A DNA stretch of 64,000 nucleotides from Laspinema palackyanum D2a (GTDB lineage: Bacteria; Cyanobacteriota; Cyanobacteriia; Cyanobacteriales; Laspinemataceae): assembly GCA_025370845.1 (NCBI GenBank), contig JAMXFF010000007.1, positions 113,130-177,129 on the forward strand. Direction: 5' to 3'. The position numbers and the translations under genes were made by a program. Under the pieces are notes generated by a model that had not been told where the DNA came from, ran no database searches, and saw nothing but the letters and a program-made list of their open reading frames with translations. Within the stretch, counting starts at the first letter, position 1. Every line of letters begins with the position of its first letter. Below are positions 44,390 to 53,896 of this stretch, in pieces.

Positions 44390-45640
44390 TGTTAGGAAGT
44401 CGTAAACTACCCGACACCGACCGCTATAGCGGTACGATGCGGGCTTTTGGTAGCCCTCAAAACAACATCTTGTAAAGAACAAGACATTACCTCGGAGCCT
44501 CTGGGATTGTTTACGATCACCCCCAAAGTAGCGATATTGTTCGCTCCATTCTCATCAGCATCGCCGACCCATCCACACTTGAGGTTTAGGCACTCAAATT
44601 TCTTACCTTGTCGGTTGCCAATTACTTTGCAGCAATGACAAGTTTTCGAGGTGTAGCGAGGGTCTACTATCCGGACATCTACTCCAAATTTCACCCCTTT
44701 GTAAATCAAGAACTGTCGGAGTTGATAGAACGCCCAACTGTTAGACCGTCTCCGCTCCGTCTTAGAGCGTGGCAATTCATTGGTGCGTTCCCTGATTCCC
44801 GTTAAGTCTTCCAGTGCAATCGCCTGGTTTGAGGCTTTAGCGGTACGGGTGAGTCGATAGCTGATGGTATGGTTCAGCCCGGTTTGGAATCTTCGTTCAC
44901 GTCCACTCAACCGTTGCAAAATCTGTCTCGCCCTACGACGAGTAGACCTTGTGCCTTTGGATGCTTTATGTTGCAACGAAGCCCTTACACGGCTGTATCT
45001 GTCTCTAGTCTGAGTGATTTGTTGGCCACTGAATTTTTCTCCCTTGGATGTACAGGCAATGTCTGTCCTGCCCAGGTCGATTCCCAGTACATCATCGGTA
45101 TCGGGGATAGCTGGTGGTTCAGACTCTAGCTGAATGTTTAAGTAAAAACTGCCATCATTGCGCTTTACCAGGGTTGCTGATTTGGGTGTTTGCCCGATGA
45201 GTAAGTGCTTTTGGTAATTACCGATATGGAGATTGAATTTCTCCCGACCTTTGAGCATGGTCAAGCTAACCATCCAATCCGCTTCCTTAAAAGTGAAGGT
45301 GCGAACGTCGTAGGTAGCAGAGGTCGGAGCAAACCCCTTGACGGGCCTGCTCTTTTGCTTTGCCGTCTTGCGATTCGCGCAAACTCGTCGGATAGCGTGA
45401 ATGGTCATCTGGGCAGACAGACCAGAATGCGCTCTAGCTTCCTTGTAGATTAAGGACTGGACAGCAATCTGATTGGTCAGTTTCTCAGGGGTGTTGTCAT
45501 TGACGAACTCACAGGAACTTGCAAAAGCAGTAAGCACCGCATCAAGTTTTTCAACCTGCTGTGGTGTAACCATCAATTTACAAGAGACCGTAAGTACCTG
45601 AGTCATTTTTCAATGGGTGAACTTTATCGAGATTCTGATG
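44390..45640 (-). mobile_element. tnpB-only IS200/IS605-type insertion (ends approximate)
   Basis: tnpB occupies nearly all of the element, and no TnpA (Y1 transposase) is present. Just inside the stop lies a perfect 14-bp palindrome ACCGCTATAGCGGT (44420-44433), as expected for the right-end hairpin that also forms part of the guide RNA scaffold in TnpB systems. Exact ends cannot be fixed without an empty site. The element is mobilisable only in trans. Confidence 0.65.
44407..45606 (-). CDS. tnpB: RNA-guided nuclease TnpB (IS200/IS605 family)
   Basis: The protein has 399 residues. The RuvC-like nuclease core is complete: D177 in GIDLGRTDIA, E266 in ALEDLTG and D351 in GDADENGANNI. The zinc site is C323-x2-C326 and C339-x4-C344. 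The N-terminal half holds the wedge/REC part, with the basic helix ASKGTRSTRRRARQIL. Family members are guided by an RNA made from the 3' end of their own gene and cut DNA next to a short motif, which keeps the transposon in the population. No frameshift or stop is present, so it looks active. It is transcribed towards the small exported protein gene. Confidence 0.93.
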   Translation of the reverse strand: MTQVLTVSCKLMVTPQQVEKLDAVLTAFASSCEFVNDNTPEKLTNQIAVQSLIYKEARAHSGLSAQMTIHAIRRVCANRKTAKQKSRPVKGFAPTSATYDVRTFTFKEADWMVSLTMLKGREKFNLHIGNYQKHLLIGQTPKSATLVKRNDGSFYLNIQLESEPPAIPDTDDVLGIDLGRTDIACTSKGEKFSGQQITQTRDRYSRVRASLQHKASKGTRSTRRRARQILQRLSGRERRFQTGLNHTISYRLTRTAKASNQAIALEDLTGIRERTNELPRSKTERRRSNSWAFYQLRQFLIYKGVKFGVDVRIVDPRYTSKTCHCCKVIGNRQGKKFECLNLKCGWVGDADENGANNIATLGVIVNNPRGSEVMSCSLQDVVLRATKSPHRTAIAVGVG

Positions 45641-45741
45641 ATAAACCAGTTGGCAGAAAAAGGGGTATCGAACCCCAAACTCTACCCAGCATTCCTCCCG
45701 ACGCTCAATCAAAGATTAGAGCGCGGGACTCCTGCTGGTTT
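45641..45741. other. Structured, partly tRNA-like segment upstream of tnpB
   Basis: AAACCAG (45643-45649) and CTGGTTT (45735-45741) close a region. In it, minus-strand GGGGTTCGATACCCC (45662-45676) imitates a tRNA T arm, and CCAGC...CGCTC/GAGCG...GCTGG (45686-45738) forms a long imperfect hairpin. I cannot complete a cloverleaf, and no anticodon stem is in the right position. It may be the left end of the insertion, a tRNA relic or an unknown RNA. Confidence 0.4.
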
Positions 45742-45763
45742 AGTTGATTTTTTGTACGATTGA

Positions 45764-46981
45764 TCATACCTTGGGTTTCCCTGGCAACAACCGACGGGGG
45801 TTAAAACCCCCGCCGGTTGTCTGGATCAGCCCCAAAATAATCTGTGCCGCCCGATCGCAAACTCCCGGTTCCCCCAAGGCATCTCGCATTTGCTGATAGT
45901 CTTGCTGCATCTGCTCTCGGCGATCGGGATTTTCCAGTAAATCCAGCGCTTCCCGAACGATGTTCGTTGCTGTTGCTTGCTCTTGCAGCAATTCGGGAAC
46001 GATGGATTTCATTAAGACTAGGTTGGGGGCGGACATGAAGGGGATGGAAAATTTGAGAAGATGGCGAGCAATCCAGGCGGTGAGGGGATTGACTCGGTAG
46101 ATGACGACTTGGGGGATGTTTAACAGGGCAATTTCTAAATTGACCGTACCGGATTTAGTAATGGCTAAGTCAGCCGCAGCGATCGCCATGCGACTTTGAC
46201 TCGCCTCAACCAATTTAGCCCGTAACCCATAACGCTGAATCTCGGTTTCTAGGGTGGGGCGATATTTTTCCCAGGATAAGGGGATATAAAACTGGATCGA
46301 TGGATGATGAGCTTGGATCTGCTGGGCCGCCTCAAACATCACGGGTAAGAGATAGCGGAGTTCTTGTTGGCGGGAGGCGGGGAGGAGGGCGATCGCCACT
46401 TCATCAGAGTCAATTCCCAAGGTTTGACGCGCCTGCTCTCGGGTTGGGGCCTTCTCAAGGACATCAATGAACGGATGACCCACCCAATCAACCGCTGCAC
46501 CATGTTCTTGGTAGTAACGGGCTTCTATGGGAAAAATGGCGAGGAGGCGATCGCAGAGTCCCACAATCTGAGTTGTGGTGCGATCGCCCAAAGACCAAGC
46601 CCACTCCTGGGGGGCAATATAATAAATTCGCGGCACCTGGGGCAGGTGCGTCTTAGCAAAATTCCCAATCCCCAGATTGGGCCCGATATAGTCAATCAGG
46701 ATAATCGCATCCGGGGGGGAGTTTCGCAGATAGGCTTTAGCAGCGCGCTGGATTTGCAGAGTGGGCCAAATATAGGGCAAGGATTCGAGAATCCCTATGG
46801 AACCAATCCCCGTCGTATCTCCCAGGAGGACTGCACCGGCTTGGGCCATTTTTGCCCCACCCAAGGCCATAATTTCTAGGGGTATCCCAGCGGATTGAGC
46901 CTGACGATAGAGGGCTTCTACCAACATTGCCCCTTGCATATCCCCAGACACCTCCCCGGTGCTGATAAAAATTGTTGCCAT
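45764..46981 (-). CDS. lpxB: Lipid-A-disaccharide synthase
   Basis: The glycosyltransferase (GT19) joins UDP-diacylglucosamine and lipid X. It has 405 residues from ATG 46981, ten bases after the lpxA stop and with AGGGG upstream. Signatures are IFISTGEVSGDMQGAML, IDYIGPNLGIGNFAK, YYIAPQEWAWSLGDR, LLPASRQQELRYLLP and AITKSGTVNLEIALLN. The last 15-20 residues ([18 protein letters not shown]) are encoded by an intergenic-type repeat at 45786-45822, so the natural C-terminus has been changed. It is the last gene of the purC-bamA-lpxC-fabZ-lpxA-lpxB run. Confidence 0.95.
   Translation of the reverse strand: MATIFISTGEVSGDMQGAMLVEALYRQAQSAGIPLEIMALGGAKMAQAGAVLLGDTTGIGSIGILESLPYIWPTLQIQRAAKAYLRNSPPDAIILIDYIGPNLGIGNFAKTHLPQVPRIYYIAPQEWAWSLGDRTTTQIVGLCDRLLAIFPIEARYYQEHGAAVDWVGHPFIDVLEKAPTREQARQTLGIDSDEVAIALLPASRQQELRYLLPVMFEAAQQIQAHHPSIQFYIPLSWEKYRPTLETEIQRYGLRAKLVEASQSRMAIAAADLAITKSGTVNLEIALLNIPQVVIYRVNPLTAWIARHLLKFSIPFMSAPNLVLMKSIVPELLQEQATATNIVREALDLLENPDRREQMQQDYQQMRDALGEPGVCDRAAQIILGLIQTTGGGFNPRRLLPGKPKV
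45786..45822. repeat. GGCGGGGGTT palindromic repeat inside the 3' end of lpxB
   Basis: ACAACCGACGGGGGTT and AACCCCCGCCGGTTGT form a stem with one mismatch. The same stem is at the edges of the dispersed elements at 23763 and 34777. Confidence 0.85.
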
Positions 46982-46991
46982 TGGCGACCCC

Positions 46992-47804
46992 TTATTCTGG
47001 ACTCGAATCACGTCGCCGTCCGGGAATCGGTCCCCGGCGATCGCCCGTGATGGACTGACGCAGGAACTCGGACAGATGGAGGAGATAGGGGGTTTGGGGC
47101 AGGTCCGTTAATTGTTCCAGGGCTTGTTTAAACGTCTCCTCAGAGCGATAAATCAGGCGAAAGGCTTTTTTGAGCAGAGAAAGGTCATCCGGGGAGATTC
47201 CGGCGCGTTTGAGACCGATCTGGTTGAGCGATCGCACCCGAGAGGGATTGCCCTCGACTAACATATAGGGCGGGACATCGCGATCGATCCGCGTCATCCC
47301 CCCCACCATTGCCAGTTCCCCAATATGCACGAACTGATGAATGCCTAAAACCCCGCCAATTCTGGCGTGATTTTCAATGCGAACATGACCGGCGAGTTGC
47401 ACCGTATTGGTAATCACCACGCGATCGCCAATTTCACAATTGTGGGCGATATGCACATAAGCCATCAACAAATTATCATTGCCGATCGCCGTCGCCTCTC
47501 CCTCTCCCGTGGCTCGATTAATCGTCACATACTCGCGAATCGTGTTCCCATCCCCAATTTTCGTGAGACTTGAAGCCCCAGAATACTTCAAATCCTGTGG
47601 CTCAAACCCGATCGCTGCCCCGGGAAAAATGCGATTGCGCGCCCCGATTTCCGTGCAACCCTCAATGGCGACATGAGGACCAATTGTCGTATCTGCCCCT
47701 ACTTTCACTTGCGGCCCAATCACGGCATAAGCTCCGACTTCAACAGTCGGGTGTAGTTCTGCATCCGGATGGATGACTGCCGTCGGATGAATCAGAGTTT
47801 TCAT
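46992..47804 (-). CDS. lpxA: UDP-N-acetylglucosamine acyltransferase
   Basis: The first enzyme of lipid A synthesis transfers a hydroxyacyl chain from ACP to UDP-GlcNAc. It has 270 residues from ATG 47804 (47852 would add 16 unrelated residues). The left-handed beta-helix hexapeptides run from TLIHPTAVIHPDAELHPTVE. The catalytic histidine lies in YVHIAHNCEIGD, and GGMTRIDRDVPPYMLVEGNP is the conserved coil. The helical C-terminal domain follows. It lies between fabZ and lpxB; a tandem of CAATTCT units (47882-47910) occupies the fabZ-lpxA gap. Confidence 0.96.
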   Translation of the reverse strand: MKTLIHPTAVIHPDAELHPTVEVGAYAVIGPQVKVGADTTIGPHVAIEGCTEIGARNRIFPGAAIGFEPQDLKYSGASSLTKIGDGNTIREYVTINRATGEGEATAIGNDNLLMAYVHIAHNCEIGDRVVITNTVQLAGHVRIENHARIGGVLGIHQFVHIGELAMVGGMTRIDRDVPPYMLVEGNPSRVRSLNQIGLKRAGISPDDLSLLKKAFRLIYRSEETFKQALEQLTDLPQTPYLLHLSEFLRQSITGDRRGPIPGRRRDSSPE

Positions 47805-47940
47805 AAAATTACTTGAAGAAGGAAAAAGGAAGAAACAAGAATCAACCGGCAACAGTGAACGGTCAACTGTTCCCTAGGACTTAATTCTCAATTCTCAATT
47901 CTCAATTCTTCCCGCTCACTCCTCACTGATAATTTCCCGT

Positions 47941-48471
47941 TTAATCTACTCGCGAGAACAGGAGTTCCCCTTCGGTCACCAATTGACCATCCACTTCAGC
48001 CCGCGCTTGCATCTTAGCAATCCGCCGTTGGGACACGCGCACCAGTTCCGTGGTCATTACCAGTTGGTCCCCCGGAATGACTTGACGACGGAAACGGACT
48101 TTATCAATGCCTGCGAATAAAAATAAACTCCCTTCCATTCCGGGAAACTGAGTCAGAACCACACCGCCGACTTGCGCCATTGCTTCGACGATTAACACCC
48201 CAGGCATGATCGGACGCCCGGGAAAGTGTCCTTGAAAATGAGGCTCATTAAAGGTGACATTTTTAATCCCAACCGCCCGCTGTGCCGGAACATACTCGAT
48301 AATCCGGTCCACTAAGGCAAAGGGATAACGGTGAGGCAGCAGTTGCTGGACTTCTTCGAGGGTGAACGTCGTTTTTAAAGCAGTCCCGGTCCCATTCGGG
48401 GGGGTGCTTTCGCTCTGGCTTGGGGTAGATTCGGCTGATTGAACGGAATTAACTTCAATAGAAGTGGTCAT
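47941..48471 (-). CDS. fabZ: 3-hydroxyacyl-[ACP] dehydratase
   Basis: The hot-dog-fold dehydratase of fatty acid synthesis has 176 residues from ATG 48471; a longer frame to 48612 overlaps lpxC and is rejected. A low-complexity Ser/Thr/Pro N-terminus (about 1-35) is longer than usual. The core has [14 protein letters not shown] with the catalytic histidine in [20 protein letters not shown] and the glutamate in the same segment. The placement beside lpxC and lpxA is the conserved fabZ-lpxA linkage that balances fatty acid and lipid A synthesis. Confidence 0.95.
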   Translation of the reverse strand: MTTSIEVNSVQSAESTPSQSESTPPNGTGTALKTTFTLEEVQQLLPHRYPFALVDRIIEYVPAQRAVGIKNVTFNEPHFQGHFPGRPIMPGVLIVEAMAQVGGVVLTQFPGMEGSLFLFAGIDKVRFRRQVIPGDQLVMTTELVRVSQRRIAKMQARAEVDGQLVTEGELLFSRVD

Positions 48472-48538
48472 GTCGCTTAGGTGGATAGGGTCTGGATCGA
48501 GAGTGGAGAGAGTTATCAAGCATACCCCGCCCGCTTCG

Positions 48539-49414
48539 TTAAATCTGGACCCGTGATTCTGCCAGGGCGCGCACAAGCTGGATATGCAGCTTATGACTCG
48601 CTTTGTAAGCAATAAAATGAGCCAGGGGCAGAGGGCCGAGTAAACTCAGATCTCCTACTAAGTCTAAAATTTTATGACGCACTGGTTCATTTGGAAATCG
48701 TAGAGGGGGATTTATCCACCCGGTTTCTCCGCAAACCAGGGCATTGTCTAAGCTACCCCCCTTGATGAAACCTGCTGCCTGGAGTTGTTCGATTTGACGG
48801 GCTAGACCAAAGGTGCGGGCTGGAGCAATCTCTGTGGCAAAGCTGGACTGACTGGGGGACCAACTGTGCCACTGCTTGCCGATCGCCGGTTCAGGAAAAT
48901 CAATTCCATAACTAAATCGCAGTTCCGGGGAAGGGATGGCCGAAACAAAAGCATCTCCTTCATAGACGGAAACCGCAGCAGACAGAGGAGTAATTTCTGG
49001 CTGCTTTTCGGGGGTTGTGGGGACTAGGCCAACTTCGGCGATCGCCTCCACCCAAGACAGGGCGGACCCATCCAGTAGAGGCAGTTCCGGTCCATCCACT
49101 TCAATGCGAGCATCCTCCACCCCCATTGCCATCAAAGCGGCTAACAAATGCTCAACGGTTCGCACCGATGCCTCAGCGATCGCCAGTTCGGTGGAAAGAG
49201 TCGTCTGATCGACTACATCAACTCTGGCTGGAATCACCGGACACCCAGGAAGATCCACCCGCACAAAGCAGCGTCCTTCCCCCGGTGCAGCAGGCAGTAT
49301 TTTCACCCGAGTCAAGCTTCCTGTATGCAATCCCACCCCAGAGCGTTCCACAGGTGCAACTAAACCCTGTGGAAGACGGGATGTTAAAGAAAGCTGATGG
49401 GACGAGGGATTCAT
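48539..49414 (-). CDS. lpxC: UDP-3-O-acyl-N-acetylglucosamine deacetylase
   Basis: The zinc enzyme carries out the committed step of lipid A synthesis. It has 291 residues from ATG 49414, which follows AGGAGG (12 bases away) and the bamA stop. Zinc and catalytic residues are visible in [19 protein letters not shown], the second half [14 protein letters not shown] and the C-terminal histidine in [21 protein letters not shown] is the N-terminal signature. The gene overlaps neither neighbour and is read with bamA. Confidence 0.95.
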   Translation of the reverse strand: MNPSSHQLSLTSRLPQGLVAPVERSGVGLHTGSLTRVKILPAAPGEGRCFVRVDLPGCPVIPARVDVVDQTTLSTELAIAEASVRTVEHLLAALMAMGVEDARIEVDGPELPLLDGSALSWVEAIAEVGLVPTTPEKQPEITPLSAAVSVYEGDAFVSAIPSPELRFSYGIDFPEPAIGKQWHSWSPSQSSFATEIAPARTFGLARQIEQLQAAGFIKGGSLDNALVCGETGWINPPLRFPNEPVRHKILDLVGDLSLLGPLPLAHFIAYKASHKLHIQLVRALAESRVQI

Positions 49415-49430
49415 TAACAAATCTGGCCTC

Positions 49431-51959
49431 CTAGAATCGTTCACCGAGACCAAAGTGGAAGCGACTGCCTCCATCATCATTCAGGGCGAAATCCACCCGA
49501 ATCGGCCCCAGGGGAGACTGGACTCTGATCCCCAACCCATAGCCAAATCCACTCCCTGGTTTGTTGCGGACCTCTGCCGGTCGTCCGGGAACGTCGCCCC
49601 CAGTTCCGAAGTCCGTGGCTGCATCAAAGAAGAGTGCACCGCCCACCACCGAATAAATCGGGAAGCGATACTCGGCACTCCCTTGGACAAAACTGCGCCC
49701 GGTTCCTACTGCCCCTTCATCGTAACCGCGCACGGTGGTGGTCCCGCCGAGGGAAAAGGCTTCGTAGGGGGGTAAATCCCCGAGTACGGTTCCCCCTTGA
49801 ACGCTTAAAGCAAAGGTTTGAGGTCCTTCAGAAAAGCGAATTAAATTGATAGGGATGTAGTAGTTATAACTGGCTCTCAACCGATTGAAGAAGATACTTC
49901 CTAGGCCAATGGGAACCGATTGTTCCGTACTGACGCGCAGGACACTCCCGGAGGTGGGCTGCAAAGCACTATCGCGCAAATCTCGGGTGCCACTGAGTTG
50001 GAAGGTAAACAAATCATCTTTACCGTCGCCACTAAAGCTCAAATCGTTTCCAGCTTCGTCAGTTCGGGCGATATCCCCATCATCATCTCGGGTACTAATT
50101 CGTTGATATTGGGTGCCCAAGGAGGCTCTCCAGCCATTATCCAGGGGACGGGAAAAGGTGAGTCCCCCGCCAAAGCGCAGAATTCGCGGACGCCCGCCGT
50201 CGTCGGGGAGTTCGATTTCCGGATCGCCCCCATCAAAAATAAAGGAGATCGATCGCCGTCGGAAGAGATTGACGGTATAAGAGGTGCGACTCTCCCAACC
50301 CGCAATCCAGGGGTCGGTAAAGTTGACATCAAACAGCACCTCGCGCTGTCCAATTTGCAACTCGGTCCCTAGTTTGAGGTTTCTCCCAAATAGGTTTTGC
50401 TCTTGCACGCTGAGGGTTCCGAATAAACCACTGGCGGAACTAATCCCGGCCCCAGCGGCGATCGACCCGGTACTTCTTTCTAGGACATTGACCACAACCA
50501 CGACGTTGCGAGGATTTTGACCCGGGTTGAGGGAAATTTGGACATCTTCAAAAATGCCCAGTCCAAAGACTCGCTGTAAATCCCGTTCAATGGTTTGGCG
50601 ATTAAAGACTTCTCCGGGTTCTAGTTCCAGTTCTCGGGTGACAATGTATTCCTTAGTCCGGCCTCGAATGGGTTGCCCTTCGGCGTCCACGAGTTCCCCT
50701 TCTTCGTTGATGAACTGGATTTCAATACTCTCGACGACTCCTTCGGCGACTTCCAGAATGACGGTGCCATCAGCGGCCACTTGGGGGGTGTCAATGACTT
50801 GGGCCAGGACGTAGCCATTTTGTTGGTACCATTCGTTTAATTGTTTGATGCCTTCCTGGAAGTCGCGCAGGTTGAGGATATCCCCATACTGCTCTGCAAA
50901 AATTTCATCAATCACCTCTTGGGGAAGGACTTGATTTCCTCTGACTTCTACGCCGTTTAAAACGGGGTTGGATTCGACAACAAAGGTGACTCGCACACCG
51001 AGGGGGGTGTCTTGAGGTTCGGCCCGGACGTTAGAAAAATAGCCGGTGGCAAAAATGGCGTTGATGTCCTGTTGCAGTTGGGACCGGGTGGTGGTCTGTC
51101 CTGGACGCAGGGAAATCACTCGATACACTTCGTCTTCGAGTCTTCCTTCTACGCCACTCACGACGACTTCGGCAACCAAGACTTGCGGTTCCGCTTGGGG
51201 TGCCGGTTGGGACTGGGGGGGAATCAGTGGCGGGGGTGTAATGGGTTGTGGGGTGGCTTCCTCTGTGGGTTCTGGGGCTGTTTCGTCCGTGGGTTCTGGG
51301 GTGGCTTCCTCTGTGGGTTCGGGGACGACTGGACGAGTGGAGGGTTCGGTTTCTATGGCATCGGGTTCGCCCGGTTCCGTTGGGGTGGGGTCTTGGGCGA
51401 TCGCCCGCTTCCAGTCCTCTGCGCGATCGCTGAGGTCCGGTTGTTGTAAGGGCGGGGTGAGCAGCAGTTCCGCAGGGGATTGACTGGGCCGATCGCTCTG
51501 TTCCCCAATGGCGGTGAGGACTTCTTCTTCTGGGGCGATCGCCTCAACTAAGGGGTCTTCCTCCACTGCGAGTTCCGCTCCACTCACGGGGGTCTCTTCG
51601 GTGACATCCCCCTCGCTCAATTCCACTCCCGGTTGATCGGCCTGGGATTCAGGTAGAACAACATCAGGTGCAGGGGAAATCTCCTCCCCTTGTCCCTGAG
51701 TCACAGCTAAACTGGCTGCATCCCCATTCTCAATCCTCTCAATACTTTTAATCCCCTCAATTAAGGAAGATTCAGCCCAGTCTGCGGGTCCATCGGGCGA
51801 TCGCTCGGCAGGGTCGGTTGTCGTGGGATCCTCCACTTCCATTGAAGGTTCGGTTGTGGATGGGGCCAAGAGTGCCGAGGTCTCTCCCCGACTGGGGTTG
51901 GCAATACTGAGAATGGCACAAGTAGCAAGAACGGCTGACAAGACAGGAGATAAGCGCAT
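49431..51959 (-). CDS. bamA: Outer membrane assembly factor BamA (Omp85)
   Basis: The barrel protein inserts other outer-membrane proteins. It has 842 residues from ATG 51959; a longer frame to 52058 has no signal-like start. The signal peptide (about 1-25, [17 protein letters not shown]) is followed by a long Pro/Glu/Thr-rich linker (about 30-270). Three POTRA domains follow (about 275-500), typical of the cyanobacterial form, starting [20 protein letters not shown]. The 16-strand barrel contains the lid motif [14 protein letters not shown] and ends FHFGLGERF. The [14 protein letters not shown] repeats in the linker are unusually extended. It heads the lipid A genes after purC. Confidence 0.95.
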   Translation of the reverse strand: MRLSPVLSAVLATCAILSIANPSRGETSALLAPSTTEPSMEVEDPTTTDPAERSPDGPADWAESSLIEGIKSIERIENGDAASLAVTQGQGEEISPAPDVVLPESQADQPGVELSEGDVTEETPVSGAELAVEEDPLVEAIAPEEEVLTAIGEQSDRPSQSPAELLLTPPLQQPDLSDRAEDWKRAIAQDPTPTEPGEPDAIETEPSTRPVVPEPTEEATPEPTDETAPEPTEEATPQPITPPPLIPPQSQPAPQAEPQVLVAEVVVSGVEGRLEDEVYRVISLRPGQTTTRSQLQQDINAIFATGYFSNVRAEPQDTPLGVRVTFVVESNPVLNGVEVRGNQVLPQEVIDEIFAEQYGDILNLRDFQEGIKQLNEWYQQNGYVLAQVIDTPQVAADGTVILEVAEGVVESIEIQFINEEGELVDAEGQPIRGRTKEYIVTRELELEPGEVFNRQTIERDLQRVFGLGIFEDVQISLNPGQNPRNVVVVVNVLERSTGSIAAGAGISSASGLFGTLSVQEQNLFGRNLKLGTELQIGQREVLFDVNFTDPWIAGWESRTSYTVNLFRRRSISFIFDGGDPEIELPDDGGRPRILRFGGGLTFSRPLDNGWRASLGTQYQRISTRDDDGDIARTDEAGNDLSFSGDGKDDLFTFQLSGTRDLRDSALQPTSGSVLRVSTEQSVPIGLGSIFFNRLRASYNYYIPINLIRFSEGPQTFALSVQGGTVLGDLPPYEAFSLGGTTTVRGYDEGAVGTGRSFVQGSAEYRFPIYSVVGGALFFDAATDFGTGGDVPGRPAEVRNKPGSGFGYGLGIRVQSPLGPIRVDFALNDDGGSRFHFGLGERF

Positions 51960-52091
51960 GGGTTTAGTCGTTATTTGGCACGTCCAGAGAAACCAAAAGA
52001 AAGGATACAAGCGGGAGTCACCACAATTCCTGAAGGAAGTAAATTCTCCTCCCTTCATTAAGGCGTTAGGGCTAATTAATCCCTCGGACTC

Positions 52092-52823
52092 TTAAATGGA
52101 TAGATGAGAAAGCACCCGTTCAAGGACTTGCTGATAGGCATTTTCTACGTTTCCCAAATCCTGCCGGAATCGGTCTTTATCCAAGATTCGGGCAGTGGGA
52201 TCGCTCTGGGATTCATCCCAGAGTCGGCAAGTATCAGGACTGATTTCATCGGCAAGAATTAGGTTCCCCTTGCCATCGAATCCGAACTCCAGTTTAAAGT
52301 CAACTAGGATAATTTGACACTGATGGAAAAATTCTGAGAGGATTTGGTTGATTTCCAATGCCATTGTCCGCAGTTGCTCTATTTGTTCTGGGGTGGCAAG
52401 TTCTAATAACAGCAGGCGATCGCGGGTTAGCAAGGGGTCCCCGAGTTCATCGTTTTTATAGAAAAATTCCACCAGGGGCTGTTTGAGGACGGTTCCCTGG
52501 GGAATGCCGGTTTGCTTGCACAAACTTCCAGCAGCAATATTCCGGACTACCACCTCTACCGGGACGATCTGCACCCGCTTGACTCGCATTTCGTTCGGAC
52601 TGGTTTGCTCGATGAAATGGGTGGGGATTCCTTTGGATTCCAGCAGGTTAAACAGGGCCGTGCCGATCGCACAGTTCATCTGCCCTTTACCGACAATGGT
52701 CCCCCGTTTGAGCGCATTAAAGGCGGTGGCATCATCTTTAAACTGGGAAACCACTACCTCGGGGTCTTCGGTGGTATATAGGATTTTCGCTTTGCCTTCA
52801 TAGAGTTTTTCCATCGCCGCCAT
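52092..52823 (-). CDS. purC: SAICAR synthetase
   Basis: PurC joins aspartate to CAIR in purine synthesis. It has 243 residues from ATG 52823 (an ATG at 52814 is also possible; 52958 adds unrelated sequence). The N-terminus EKLYEGKAKILYTTEDPEVV, the central FIEQTSPNEMRVKRVQIVPV and VRNIAAGSLCKQTGI, and the C-terminal VDFKLEFGFDGKGNLILADE and SPDTCRLWDESQ are diagnostic. It lies directly upstream of bamA on the same strand, a cyanobacterial arrangement without evident metabolic reason. It is divergent from folB, and the 348-base gap must carry both promoters. Confidence 0.95.
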   Translation of the reverse strand: MAAMEKLYEGKAKILYTTEDPEVVVSQFKDDATAFNALKRGTIVGKGQMNCAIGTALFNLLESKGIPTHFIEQTSPNEMRVKRVQIVPVEVVVRNIAAGSLCKQTGIPQGTVLKQPLVEFFYKNDELGDPLLTRDRLLLLELATPEQIEQLRTMALEINQILSEFFHQCQIILVDFKLEFGFDGKGNLILADEISPDTCRLWDESQSDPTARILDKDRFRQDLGNVENAYQQVLERVLSHLSI

Positions 52824-53171
52824 AACCGTTTTTGCTTTCTGATCAGTGAACTTAGCACCCAGAACGGGGCCCGAAATTCGCTTCCCTTGAGGTCGCTCAA
52901 TCATTTTATCGTTGTGTGGCCCGAATGATTGCAGGATCCTCATGGGCGATCGCATCACCCCTGAAAATGACCGGGGGATGCTGGGCAGCAGTGGCCCTAA
53001 GTTCCCCCCTGCTAGGGTCCTAGTAAAGTTTTACAAGGACATTTTGTCGGGGAAGGGATGAGTTCTCTCAGTTTGCGGTAGGATAGTTTGGCCCTGGGTT
53101 TCCTTGGGACTGACAATCGGGAAAGATGTCCAAGATCGGGACATAAACCAGGGATTGACTTTTGGTACAAC

Positions 53172-53567
53172 ATGGACAAATCTGTAGAACAAAGAGACGC
53201 GATCTCAATTACGGGCCTGCGCTATTACGGTTACACGGGCTATTTGGCTGAGGAACGAATGCTCGGTCAATGGTTTGAAGTGGATTTAACCTTATGGGTG
53301 GATTTATTAGCGGTGGGAAACAGCGATCGCCTAGAAGACACTTTAGATTATCGCCAATTGGTTGAGCGGGTTCGCCATCAAATCGAAACCGCCAAATTCA
53401 ATACAATGGAACATTTGGCAACCCAAATTGCTCGCTCCATTCTCGAATGGGACCAAGCTCAAAAAATTAGAGTTCGCTTAACAAAAGTTTCCCCTCCAAT
53501 CCCCGATTTCTCGGGAAAAATTTCCGTGGAAATCACCCGAACTCCCTCGGATTTTGTAAATTCATAA
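53172..53567 (+). CDS. folB: Dihydroneopterin aldolase
   Basis: The folate-pathway enzyme cleaves dihydroneopterin to 6-hydroxymethyl-dihydropterin. It has 131 residues from ATG 53172; a longer frame from 53088 is rejected on length. The substrate-binding glutamate is in GYTGYLAEERMLGQWFEVD, and the catalytic lysine in VRLTKVSPPIPDFSGKISVE. DTLDYRQLVERV and MEHLATQIARSIL are further family motifs. It forms an octamer in known cases. Three kilobases on is a PTPS/QueD-family gene, another pterin enzyme. Confidence 0.93.
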   Translation: MDKSVEQRDAISITGLRYYGYTGYLAEERMLGQWFEVDLTLWVDLLAVGNSDRLEDTLDYRQLVERVRHQIETAKFNTMEHLATQIARSILEWDQAQKIRVRLTKVSPPIPDFSGKISVEITRTPSDFVNS

Positions 53568-53775
53568 ACCCGGGCTAAATCTCTGATTGGAAACCGAAAG
53601 GATTGCGTAGAGTTTCAGAGAATGCTACAGTACCAGAGCAGTTCATTATCCTGCTCGACCCCGGTGAGGGTCAAATGGAGACTCCCTCGGTGGCGATCGC
53701 TCACCTATTCCTCCTGGGAGTATCCAGTCATTTTTGAGGTAAAAGACATCAAAGCTATTCACTTGAGAGCCTTAA

Positions 53776-53810
53776 AAAGCCCCCCTTATTAAGGGGGTTT
53801 GGGGGGATCT
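53776..53810. repeat. CCCCCCTTATTAAGGGGG palindromic repeat
   Basis: AAAGCCCCCCTTATTAAGGG begins a stem that is closed by GGGGG and continues with TTTGGGGGGATCT, a form common in cyanobacterial intergenic DNA. The remainder of 53568-53896 shows no gene. Confidence 0.7.
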
Positions 53811-53896
53811 CTAATCGTTATGTTTGTCCCCTGAAAATGAGTGGTCTTTAGCCTTTACAGTTAGATTGATTGACAACATTAAGGAGAATCAAAAAC

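Noticed and set aside
43964..44482. Longer N-terminus of the small exported protein
   Set aside because: The added 40 residues would be read from the 3' end of tnpB in another frame; the shorter form starts with a proper signal peptide and a ribosome-binding site.
45600..45680. Hammerhead ribozyme (CTGATGA at about 45635 and GAAA at about 45656)
   Set aside because: The helix between the two motifs is only 2-3 bp, stem I cannot form and no cleavage triplet is in place.
45641..45741. tRNA gene on the minus strand
   Set aside because: The GGGGTTCGATACCCC hairpin looks like a T arm, but the acceptor strands do not pair, no D arm is present and no anticodon stem lies at the right distance.
51012..51483. 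Glycine- and tryptophan-rich plus-strand frames opposite bamA
   Set aside because: They arise from the Pro/Glu/Thr-rich linker repeats of BamA on the opposite strand.
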